This document shows positions 39,035-49,700 of a stretch of 64,000 bases of DNA, in pieces. The notes under the pieces were generated by a model. That model was not told the origin of the DNA. It made no database searches and saw only the letters and a list, made by a program, of their open reading frames with translations. The translations under genes and the position numbers were made by a program. This DNA comes from Malachius bipustulatus (taxonomy: Eukaryota; Arthropoda; Insecta; Coleoptera; Melyridae), in the NCBI GenBank assembly GCA_910589415.1, contig OU342631.1:54960598-55024597 (forward strand). Reading direction: 5' to 3'. The first letter of the stretch is position 1, and each line of letters opens with the position of its first letter.

Positions 39035-40141
39035 TAAAGCTACGAGGGAATCTTTAGCACGCGGTGAAGGCATGAAACCTAAAGGGCAGCACGAGCAATG
39101 ATCAGTCGAGTTAAAGAAAGAAGGATGGAACTACAATGGTCAGAGGACAGTTACAAAAGGGTTGCGTAGGTATAAAAACAGCAGCGCTGGCCAGCCTCAA
39201 GACACTTCCCTCCGATTCCTCTTAACCCTTGAGTGGATTAAGAATAGACTCTCCGCTCTTTTTGTTTAATTTGTTTTACTTATTGTTATTTTGAACCGAC
39301 GCCGGTGGATTGAGAACAGACTCTAGGACTCTACTGGTTTTTGTTTGTTTTAACCTAATTAATTGCAGAAGTCCGCGCGTACTCTAAGTGTAGTGCTGGC
39401 CAGTCTACGAAGAGCTCTAGGTTCGAGCCACTGCCACTACCAACATCGCCGGAGATGCCGCCCAGGTTTTTATAAATTATTGTATTTATTTATTCACTCT
39501 GACTAAAATCCCCTTAGTTATAAATTATAATTTACTTCTTATATTTCAAAGCGCAAGTAAGTAAAACTAAATCTCGCAAAATTGTATTTATGTGTAACAG
39601 ATTAACAGTAATAGATCTTACAAAGCTGTTCCGACGGCACGGTCAGTCATCGACATTGTTGTCAAATTTTGAGTTGAGTTGAGTTGAGTGATCTTTTAAT
39701 GGCCTTCACACGGATGTGTATTTAGCCAGCTGCAAGTTTTTCTTGATTATTTCTTATTTCTTTTCATTAATTCAGAGGAGAGTTACTCTCCTCTAGATTG
39801 CACCATAAGTGCGTCTGAGCTTGCTGCTCATAATCCTTTGGATTGATCTAATGGTAACTCTTTACTTGTGGTAGAGGTTTATTTCATGCATTCGTCAACT
39901 TGATTTATTCTTCGTCGACTTGTTCGACACTACTACTATCGCCAGTAGAAACTTTTCACTTTGATTTAGAGGGGTTAGTAGAGACAGATAGCACAAACAC
40001 AGGAAAAGACTCTTCTCGCTCTGGGGCAACGCAAAGCATTACACACAACCGAAATGTTGCCTCGGATAGAAGAAGGATCCCATGACATAGATAGATAGAG
40101 CAGGATTGTAGGGATGAGTATCTGAAACAAAGGGTAGATTT
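39035..40141 (+). other. TATA-bearing stretch, possible start of another gene
   Basis: TATAAAAA at 39171-39178, then a leader with two diverged copies of GTGGATTAAGAATAGACTCT (39233 and 39305) and of GCTGGCCAGCCTC/GCTGGCCAGTCTA (39188, 39404). An ATG at 39455 (ATGCCGCCCAG) is followed at once by a GT that could be a donor. No continuing exon is recognised; the BEL element lies 690 bp on. It could equally be an old LTR. The 61-codon frame at 39900-40085 is not recognised. Confidence 0.3.
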
Positions 40142-40692
40142 TGTTGCGTCCCGCTTTTCATTTTATACTTTCATTTTTTAATCCTGTCCTTTCCGCGCCC
40201 TTCCTTGTGTAAGCTTTTCAATGGTGTATTACTGGTCACCTACCTGCTACAACCGAAAAGTTAGATTAAACAACCCTCAACAAGGACAGTTGCAGGACCT
40301 TTCGTCTTTTAGCAGGAAGAAGGACAGGATCAACGCAGAAATGATTCGCAATTCGTCTTCCGTAGACAACGCATAGTTTGACTTGTCCGTATCTCAACGC
40401 AGTGTCTACATTGTTACGTGGCTTTCCGCGTTTCCGCAAGTGTTATTAGGTATATACCTACGCATTATAATATCCGAAAATTCGCAGTTAACGCAAAGAC
40501 AATTATTATTTAATACGTGCATCTACTGAGCTATCAAGAAGTTCGAGAAGTTCGATAAGCAGAGCAACTTACCAAACAAAACGTAAGTTTACACACTTTC
40601 CTTTACTCTCCGCATTTCATAATTTATCAAATTATTCATTGGTCATCAGACCCATTATTTTACTCCCCGCATTTTCTTAATTACACGCAACA
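40142..40692 (+). repeat. BEL/Pao 5' LTR
   Basis: TGTTGCG...CGCAACA, 551 bp. It contains eleven CGCA tetramers. It differs from the 3' LTR by a 3-bp indel (CCTGCTACAAC against CCTACAAC), a 2-bp indel and one A/G change. Confidence 0.95.
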
Positions 40693-40699
40693 TAAAATC

Positions 40700-40714
40700 T
40701 GGTCCTTCGTAGCA
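40700..40714 (+). promoter_or_regulatory. BEL primer-binding site candidate
   Basis: TGGTCCTTCGTAGC starts 8 nt after the 5' LTR. TGG is the complement of a tRNA CCA end; which tRNA is not determined. Confidence 0.5.
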
Positions 40715-40768
40715 GCATTTTTGAATTCGTCCTATGTTAATTACAATTTAATGACTTTTTTACGCATG

Positions 40769-41080
40769 TGTGGGACCACCTCTACGGTAGCTGTCCTTGG
40801 CTGCTTCCGCCGCCGGCAGTACGGTGGTCTGACGGTGAGTTTCGACGGGGAACCACCGACCGTCTGCAAGCAGTAGCAGTGGGGAGACGTCGAACGAGGA
40901 CAGACAGAGTTCAACGCGAACAAGATCAGTGAGGAAATGGAAATGCTCCGGGCTGCTACTCAATGTATTCTTATATATTCTAATAATAATCAATTACGAA
41001 GTGTTACGAGATTAGAGTTGAATAAAAATAGTTGTAGAAATACGGTGTTTCCCTGTGCCTCTACAAATTAGTCTACAACA
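40769..41080 (+). repeat. gypsy 5' LTR
   Basis: 312 bp, TG...CA. Matches the 3' LTR at every position I compared. Confidence 0.93.
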
Positions 41081-41100
41081 GTTGTCAGAAGTGGTCCGAA
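41081..41100 (+). promoter_or_regulatory. gypsy primer-binding site candidate
   Basis: GTTGTCAGAAGTGG directly follows the LTR. It resembles the complement of a tRNA-Leu 3' end (TGTCAGAAGTGG), from general knowledge of that tRNA; inference only. Confidence 0.4.
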
Positions 41101-43859
41101 CCTAAAACTAACGAATTTTGAGGTGTAATACTGTGAAGTATCGATGTGTTTTTAATACAGACAAATCTCAGTTATAACCATTTCACAAAAATGCCTCTTC
41201 GTGGTGAAAGTGAAGAAAAATAAAGTAAATTTTCAAATTTCCGTTGAAATAAATTTAACATGATCAAGACTTGGACGAGCTGTCGGAAAAAGGAAACTCA
41301 ATAAATCTTGCAAGAAACCCTGAGTATTAAGTATTAACGTATTGGATTGATATCCAGCTGGTGTGTCGGTAAGCAAGTAGATCAGGTATGTAAATGAGGA
41401 GCATATTACAGGTTTTCTAAGGAAAAATAATAACGAGGGGTGAAGCAGTGGTCTTTTACGAGAAACAGCATACAAAAATTAACCAAAATTAAAGATTGCA
41501 ACTTTCGAAGTTGATGCACTGCAATAAAGATTATTCTCAAAGGTAAGCAGCTATTGCCATGTTGAATAGAGTTGTGAGAAGATAATAAAGATTATTCTGA
41601 GATTATTCCTAAAGGTAAGCAGCTATTTTTTAGCTAGTGAGTTGAGAGAGATGCATGATGAGTGAATGAAAAGAAGCATGAGTAAAGTTGGGGAGCTCTC
41701 CAAAGTCCAAATGACATATTTTGAATTCGATAGGTAAAAGTAAAGCAAACGCATGAAGCATGAGCATGAAGTAAGCTGAAGTAGAATTGAACCCAAGTAG
41801 CAGTTTAGACTTCATTTGCGTCGACGATTCGACGTAATTTAGGTACCTATATTATTTAGGTATACAGGGTGTTTTGTAATTGAATGTCAATATTTAAGGG
41901 GGTGATTTTTGGGTCCATTTTAAGAAGAAAACTTCATAAGAACGTATGTCCTAAAAGTCTTAATTTTTGAGATACAGGGTGGTAAAGTTTAAAAAAAAAA
42001 AATGTATAATTTTTTTTTTTTCATAATATCTGTAATACCGCTCTGAATATTTTAATGGAATTTAATAGACAGGTATTACTCATCAAGAGGTTTTTTTTTT
42101 CATGTACCACATTTCGTTTTATCCCCACTATAGTGACATCTTGCAGAATATTTTTATATATTTTTTTTTACATTTTAACGACAATCTTGTGACCATGTAA
42201 AGAAACAGAAAAAAAAAAGTGTCTTTATTTTAACTTAGTATTGCAATAGACAATACTTATCATACAAAGGCGAAGTCTAGCTTTCGCTACTCTACTTAAC
42301 TTTTTTTTTAATATTTAAACTACAAAATAATTGCCTGAAAACAAGTCTATGTTAAACAATCAAAAATGCTCCTTAAGGGCAAAAAGTCCAATGAATACAT
42401 GCAGTAGATAATAATTAAATACCTTACAGAACAAAACACAATAAGTAACTCCCCCCAAATAAACCGAAACATGAGTAATACACAATTCTACGGTATACTA
42501 ATCTAAATCACCTAACCTAAATTGCGTGAAGATTACCTCGACTTTACGTGACGCAGATCAAAGTGAGAGTAGATTTTTCGTAAATTTTAGCGACGAATTT
42601 GGGAATTATTATACATACTATGAAGTTGAGGCGATATTATTGAAATATAAATTCGACGTCCGTCTTTGGTAGAATCGACCTAATACTTATTTAAAAATAA
42701 TAGGTAATATAAACCTAGTGTAATTGCAAGTGAGAGAGAGGCAAAGAGCCCCTAACAAGAGGGCCTGACTTTTAAATAGTTTATCTCTTTTAAAGTCTCA
42801 CATTTTCTATCCGATTCTTTCTGATGCACTCTGACGTTCTGAACACGCTGTTGGCGCGCAAGGCGCAAGATTTCTCTTCTTCAGCCAGTCAGTCTTCTTC
42901 TACCCGCACAGCATAAAATAAAGAACGAAGGTTCACGGAATATTGAATATCATAATGATTAATATTAATGAGTTGGAATTGTTGGAAATAATGTGTAGGG
43001 ATGCTAATGCCCGAGTGTATAAAATTTTCCCAGGAATAAATAACGCTTAAAAGTGGTAAATAAAAACGCGCCCCGTGAATTAAGAAGTTTCATAAAGTAT
43101 AAAAAACTTTTCTTTTTTTGGAAAAATTATGTTATAAGTACCTACCTATAGCTTTTTCTTTGTAAAAAAAAAAAAAAACTACATAAAGAATGTAAGCAAT
43201 GGAGTCCTAATGATTTTACTAAGTGATGAAGACGAATGTAATTAAAATACTTAGGTACTGTGAAGTTGTGAAGGTAATATTTCTTCATGATAAGACTAAT
43301 GGACGTAATGATTTGACTAGGATGTCAGAATTGTAAAAGAACGTAAGTCAGATTCAATCTCTTTCATTCTTACATATTTGATATCGATGTGCGAAATATC
43401 AGTAAAGTAAATATCATATCTTTGATTATATATTATATTATGATATTATGATATTATGATATTTAATTATAAATGTAAATATCATAGCAATACACCTGTG
43501 GATCTAAATATATAGTGGTGGTACCTGATCATAATTATGTGTTCCGCTGATATCCTTCTAGGGAATAATTTTACAACCCCACATTACATTTCGAAAAATA
43601 GCAAAGATATTAAATTATTTTCTTGTGCCACTAGCCTTGGTGTTACTACTTTTGTAAATAATCGCCCTCCCGTCACTATAATTTCAGAAAACAGCAAGTA
43701 TTAAAATGCAAATCGTAATTGTGTAGCTACCACTTTAAAAGAAATGGGCAACACATCCGCTGCCCGCCTGGAAATAAATCGTCGGTTCCAGTTGTTTATA
43801 CTTCATATCGGCCCAGTCAAGTCTTGAAGCGCAAGAAATAATAGATAAACTATTATAGA
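41101..43859 (+). other. gypsy interior without readable genes
   Basis: AT-rich, stop-filled sequence where gag and protease would be. It includes a half MITE at 41863, a duplicated AAGGTAAGCAGCTATT (41540, 41610) and AT-rich TATTATGA repeats (43430-43470). I could not identify gag or protease. Confidence 0.5.
41863..42010. repeat. half element with CAGGGTGTTTTG end
   Basis: TACAGGGTGTTTTGTAATTG opens like the left end of the fold-back MITEs and has an inner ATACAGGGTGGTAAAG (41973). No right arm was found, so it is truncated or decayed. Confidence 0.4.
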
Positions 43860-44561
43860 ACTGTTGCTAGTTCTTCTGTGAAAATAATTCGTGCCTCTCA
43901 ATCCCCGTATGCTAGTCCTATTATTCTCGTTCCCCAGAAAAGTGGCGACTTCCGTTGATGTGTTTGTTATAGAAATAATATGACTATTAAATATAAAATC
44001 TCACTTCCTCGTATAGAAGACCAACTTGATAAACTCCTAAATTATAACAGATTTATTACCTGACACTTATACTCAGGTTGTTTTCAAGTACCCATGGCCT
44101 CGTATTCAATAGTAAAGACAGCGTTTCTTACTTCGGATGGCAAATACGAGTTTTTTTTTTACGTATGATTTTCGGTCTGTATAATGCTCCTGCTGTTTTT
44201 CAGCAGCTGCTGCCAAAAATTCTATCTGAATTACGTGATCCCACGTCATTTTTATTTTATTTTCGTTTATTTATGCATTCATTGTCCAACAGTATACCAA
44301 TAACTAACAGGACAATTTAAAAGGTACATCATGCCCTATTTGGACGATATCTTGATTCCATCGTCGGTTTTTCAGGAGGGTCTCCTTAAACTGGAAAAAG
44401 TTTTGCAATTGTTAAGGAAATACAATTTGACCTTGCAAATAACTAAGTGTACCTATTGTCTTTTCCCCTCAGCTGGCATATATCTTGGTCATGACAGTTC
44501 CAACGATAGAATCCAACCCGATGCAATAAGAAAAAAAAATCAACTTTATCAATTCCTGTAA
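43860..44561 (+). pseudogene. gypsy reverse transcriptase remnant
   Basis: Motifs in order, across stops and shifts: SPYASPIILVPQKSGDFR (near 43900), SLPRIEDQLDKLLNY (near 44010), FGLYNAPAVFQQLLPKIL (44171-44224) and YLDDILIPS (44337-44363), the catalytic box, then a YLGH motif. These are Ty3/gypsy RT landmarks. At least four disabling changes are present, including an insertion between FQQ... and YLDD. RNase H and integrase are not recognisable downstream. Confidence 0.88.
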
Positions 44562-44935
44562 TTCTCGGATTTCTTCGGATTTCTTTTAAAAATTTATATG
44601 CAAAAATTCTGTAAGCTCTGTCTCCCTACTGAGCTTGAGTGTGAACCTCACCGATCTACACCAAAACAAAACACTCTTAAATTTATAAACTCGCTCCCAA
44701 CGCCTATTTACTCAATTAATCATAAACGAAAAATCCAAACCTACTCAGAAAACGATTTAGTTATGGTCCTCCGGACAGCTAAACTTGCGACGGGCCATTC
44801 CACAAAACTACAATAAGTTCAAGGGCTCGTTCTGGTGAAGAAAGTTCTTCCAAATGATCGTTATCTGGTACACAGATCTTCGTGGTTCTCGAACCTCTGA
44901 AACAGTTATCGTCGCAGGTAACCTGAAACCATGGA
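44562..44935 (+). other. gypsy interior, unrecognised
   Basis: A 72-codon frame (44598-44816) is not recognised. It may be decayed pol sequence. Confidence 0.35.
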
Positions 44936-45830
44936 TTGTTTTAAATGATCCTGTATTCCTTCTAACCTGTCTGCTTTGTCAGAAGATCACTGTTGTGACG
45001 TTATAAGTCTGAAATCTGTCTCCTTGATCACTGTTGTGATCCTGTCTTCCTTCTAACCTGTCTGCTATGTCAGAAGATCACTGTTGTGACGTTAGAAGTC
45101 TGAAATCTGTCTCCTTGATCACTGTTGTGATCCTGTCTTCCTTCTAACCTGTCTGCTATGTCAGAAGTTCACTGTTGTGACGTTAGAAGTCTGAAATCTG
45201 TCTCCTTGATCACTGTTGTGATCCTGTCTTCCTTCTAACCTGTCTGCTATGTCAGAAGTTCACTGTTGTGACGTTAGAAGTCTGAAATCTGTCTCCTTGA
45301 TCACTGTTGTGATCCTGTCTTCCTTCTAACCTGTCTGCTATGTCAGAAGATCACTGTTGTGACGTTAGAAGTCTGAAATCTGTCTCCTTGATCACTGTTG
45401 TGATCCTGTCTTCCTTCTAACCTGTCTACTATGTCAGAAGTTCACTGTTGTGACGTTAGAAGTCTGAAATCTGTCTCCTTGATCACTGTTGTGATCCTGT
45501 CTTCCTTCTAACCTGTCTGCTTTGTCAGAAGATCACTGTTGTGACGTTAGAAGTCTGAAATCTGTCTCCTTGATCACTGTTGTGATCCTGTCTTCCTTCT
45601 AACCTGTCTGCTTTGTCAGAAGATCACTGTTGTGACGTTAGAAGTCTGAAATCTGTCTCCTTGATCACTGTTGTGATCCTGTCTTCCTTCTAACCTGTCT
45701 GCTTTGTCAGAAGATCACTGTTGTGACGTTAGAAGTCTGAAATCTACTCTGTATCCGTCTTCTCGATCACTCGTGTGATCCTGGTTTACTCTGACTACTC
45801 TGTCAAAAGATCAAAGTATTAATTACCCTG
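44936..45830. repeat. 91-bp tandem array inside gypsy element
   Basis: The phrase TCTAACCTGTCTGCT recurs at 44961, 45052, 45143, 45234, 45325, 45416, 45507, 45598 and 45689, a period of exactly 91 bp. Each unit also holds two inverted GATCACTGTTGTGATC-like motifs. Units are nearly identical; the first and last are degenerate. Confidence 0.95.
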
Positions 45831-45931
45831 ATTTTCAGTTGTTATAGTATTCAGTCTGGTGCGAGTGGTGCGACGCCTACCCTTCCGACGTCTTCAAGTC
45901 CGAGGACGGCCTTTTTATCAGGATGGTCGAC

Positions 45932-46243
45932 TGTGGGACCACCTCTACGGTAGCTGTCCTTGGCTGCTTCCGCCGCCGGCAGTACGGTGGTCTGACGGTG
46001 AGTTTCGACGGGGAACCACCGACCGTCTGCAAGCAGTAGCAGTGGGGAGACGTCGAACGAGGACAGACAGAGTTCAACGCGAACAAGATCAGTGAGGAAA
46101 TGGAAATGCTCCGGGCTGCTACTCAATGTATTCTTATATATTCTAATAATAATCAATTACGAAGTGTTACGAGATTAGAGTTGAATAAAAATAGTTGTAG
46201 AAATACGGTGTTTCCCTGTGCCTCTACAAATTAGTCTACAACA
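45932..46243 (+). repeat. gypsy 3' LTR
   Basis: 312 bp, preceded by AGGATGGTCGAC rather than a pure purine tract. Minus-strand frames over it (also over the 5' LTR) are shadows. Confidence 0.93.
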
Positions 46244-46737
46244 CATGTGATGCAATTATTTAATATTTTAAAGTTCATTAAACGCATTGGCAAGTTTTAT
46301 TAAGGTCGCAATACCTATAACACACGCATTTTGATTCTTCATTATTTCAATAAACGTAATTATTGATTTACGCATTTTACAATTCACGCATTATTTGTTG
46401 CATTTTACGTTGTTCGCATATTTCTAATAGAAACGCATCATCAAGTTGGGTGGTAAATTACTGTTGACCTTGGTTGCACCTGCAACTGAGAGAAGCTCCT
46501 TTCTCGCAGTTCGTCATTTATCTCATTTTTATGAGGTTTCTTTGAATTCATCTTGAATTTATCCACGGATTTATAAATTCTGATTTTGTTATTTCAGATA
46601 CCTACCCTATTTAACGCATTTGTCCATTGTTGCCACTTGGGATTTGTTTTCCTAATTTCCACGCATTTTATTATTTGCAGTTGCATTTAATATTCAATTC
46701 GATATTTCTTATCCTTTTTTAAATTAATTAGTTCACA
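46244..46737 (+). other. BEL leader, second part
   Basis: Non-coding leader between the gypsy insertion and the Gag-Pol ATG. It holds nine or more CGCA tetramers, mostly CGCATT. No other feature. Confidence 0.7.
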
Positions 46738-49700
46738 ATGACTAGTTATACGTTGGAAAAGGCACTCGCATTCGCAAATCAGACATCTACTCGGTTGCAA
46801 TCAATTCTGGATCTATCAAAGGTTAAGCCGGGAGAATCGACTTCAACATTTATTGTCGCCTATGAAACCGCGCTTGAATTATACGACGAGTTTCAGATGA
46901 TCATTAAAAATACTCTCGTAGATGAGTCTTCTAAGATTTGGCAACAGTTTAGCGGCAACATTTTGGAAATTGACAATAAATATTTTCTATTGAAGTCTAC
47001 TTATTTAGACTTGGTTAATACAAATGAAACCAAATTATTGGCTTCAGGTGATGATGGTGGCTCCAAACGCAAGTCAAATGAATCTTTGAACTCTTCAGGC
47101 TTACGATCGCAGGTTCGTTTGCCTAAATTAAATCTACCAAGTTTCGATGAGGATTTAAAAGGCTGGTCAGCATTTATTGAGTTATTCAACTCGCTCATAC
47201 ATAACAACGAGATTTTATCATCAATTGAGAAGTACCAATATTTAATTTCAACCTTATCAAAGGAACCATTAAATTTGGTCAAACACCTTCCTCTCACCGC
47301 AGACAATTATTTAATTGCATACAATAGTCTAGTTGATCGCTATCAAAACGAAAGGGTTTTGGCAACTTACTATTGGAACAATATTGTAAACGCTCCAAGA
47401 TGTACGAATTCCGATTCCGTGCAGTCTCTGCGAGATCTCATTAATACATTTAATGAGAATATCAGCGCATTACAGAATTGCCCGAATCTCAATATGTGGG
47501 ATTTTACATTGTTTAATTGGTTGTTACAAAAACTTGATAACAATACGCGCAAACGTTTTGAGATTAAATTTGCTCAAGACGAATTTCCATCCTTTGATGA
47601 TTTGAAGCAATTTTTAACAGATCAGTGCAGGGCTTTAGAAACAAATTCATTAAATTCCCAGCACATTGCAATAATTAATAGACCACAATCTAGTACAAAG
47701 GCACCGCAGCCTAGTGCAAGGCCCAATTGGCGCACTGAGGGTAGTCATAGTAAACCCCCAGTTTCTTTGGCCTCAACTTACAAGCCAGTCGAGTCGCAAT
47801 GCTCTTATTGTAAGTCAAGGTCTCACAATATTTTCAGATGTGCTTCATTTTTGGAGCTGTCTCCATACGATCGTCACTTGGCTGCAAGGTCAAAACACTT
47901 GTGTCATAACTGTCTCAGTTCACTTCATCGCTTTGACTCTTGCAAATCAGAGTCTCGATGCCGTCAGTGTTCCGCCAAACACAATACGCTCTTACATTTT
48001 GGTGAGAACTCTAATAAGGCAAATGTATCTTCAGGAGAGCCCGGCTCTTCCGCATTAGAATCAGCTCATCCTTCCGCAGAAATTACGACGAAACTCCCAG
48101 TAGTCATGTCTTCTACGGGTATCACAACCCAAACGCAATCGTCACAACACACTGTCTTGTTGGCCACTGTCATGTTGGAAGTAGCTGACACTTGGGGTAA
48201 TTTTCAGACAGTTCGAGCACTTTGTGATTCTGGCAGTCAGTCCAGCTTTATAACTGAGCGTTGCCGCAAACGTCTTGGTTTATCAATTACTCCTTCAGTA
48301 TCTCCCATTTCTGGTTTAGGTCACGCAAATGTAACGTCGTCTCATGGAACCGCATCTTGTAATATTCGTCCTGTCGGATCTTCCGAAGTGAACTTCAATA
48401 TTACCGCAATGGTTTTACCCGCAATCTGTTCTGAATTGCCCACCATTTCTCTTTCGCCTTCGCAAACTTTTGACAATCTTAAGTTGGCTGACCCTAGATG
48501 GTACGTTCCTGGTGCTGTAGAAATGCTCCTAGGAGCAGATATTTTTGCACGCATTGTGCGAGATGGGTACATCGCAGGTGATGGTCACCGTCCCGCAGCT
48601 ATAAATACAGCATTTGGGTGGGTATTAATTGGCGCCAGTTCATCTACAGTCGCAGCACGTCCAGTGCATTCCTTTTTCGCATCAACCGAGTCTTGTCTTA
48701 ATGAGACCTTGAAAAACTTTTGGAAAGTGGAAGAGGTTGAAGCAAAACAAAGCCTCTCTGCTGACGATCAGCAAGCTGAGGATTTATTTCAGAACACGCA
48801 TTTTAGAGACCTCTCAGGTCGTTTTGGAGTTGTCTTGCCATTCAAGGACTCCCAACGCATTCACAACTTTGACAATTCGCTTCAAATAGCGGACCGCAGA
48901 CTTATGGCAGTTGAAAAAAGACTAGCTAGTCAACCTGAAGTTCGAGGTAAATATCATGCTTTCATGCAGGACTATCTCGACTCCGGTCATATGACCAAAC
49001 TCTCGCAATCCCCATTAGGATCCAATTGTTACTTCATCCCGCATCATTGTGTTTTCAAGGCCACTGACCCTTCCGCAAAAATTCGCGTGGTCTTTGATGC
49101 TTCGGCAAAAACCGCAAATAACACTTCTCTCAATGAGAACCTACTTACAGGTACCAAGCTTCAAACAGACGTTTCTGTCATTTTACTACGTTTCCGCATG
49201 TTTTCGCATGTCTTTACATGTGACATCAGACAGATGTATAGACAAATTCTTGTCTCCAAGTCGCATCGTCAGTATCAGCTGATTCGATGGCGCTTTTCCC
49301 CGCAGGAACGCATTGGTACGTATCAACTTAATACCGTCACTTACGGTGTAGCCAGTAGTCCTCATCTCGCAATTAGATGTCTGTTACAATTAGCAGAAGA
49401 AGGGGAACAAGATTTTCCTCTCGCAGCACAAGCCATTAGATCCAATCTCTATGTAGATGATTTTGCCGCAGGAGGCAATGACTTGTGCAGTACTTTAGAA
49501 CTTCGAAATCAATTGATTGATTTGTTGAAGAAGGGCTGTTTTGAATTACGCAAATGGGCGTCCAATGATGCCTCAGTTTTAGATGAAATTCCCGCAGATC
49601 ATTGTCAGACTAATCCTCTGACATTTGATGAAAATGAATCCATTATTAAGATTCTTGGCCTGCAATGGCAATCGAGTTCTGACTCATTCTCATTTCACGT

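Larger units (their letters stand above)
40769..46243 (+). mobile_element. Ty3/gypsy element nested in the BEL leader
   Basis: Two 312-bp LTRs (40769-41080, 45932-46243), TGTGGGACC...CTACAACA, flanked by CATG (40765-40768, 46244-46247), a 4-bp duplication. By eye the LTRs are identical. The 4.85-kb interior is badly decayed: only pieces of reverse transcriptase can be read, and a 91-bp tandem array fills the end. It splits the BEL leader between its primer site and the Gag-Pol ATG. Confidence 0.93.

Noticed and set aside
38834..39073. 79-codon minus-strand frame rich in Ala/Glu/Ser
   Set aside because: Encoded by the GC-rich 12-mer repeats of a TIR end, so its composition is a repeat artefact.
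44936..45830. CRISPR-like array
   Set aside because: The whole 91-bp unit repeats with no unique spacers, in eukaryotic DNA inside a retrotransposon; it is a simple tandem array.
45851..46156. 101-codon minus-strand frame, with a 77-codon twin at 40760-40993
   Set aside because: Both lie on the two LTRs of the gypsy element antisense to its transcription; they are LTR shadows.
47714..48058. 114-codon frame overlapping the BEL Gag-Pol
   Set aside because: Out-of-frame shadow of the zinc-knuckle region in the 1656-codon polyprotein.
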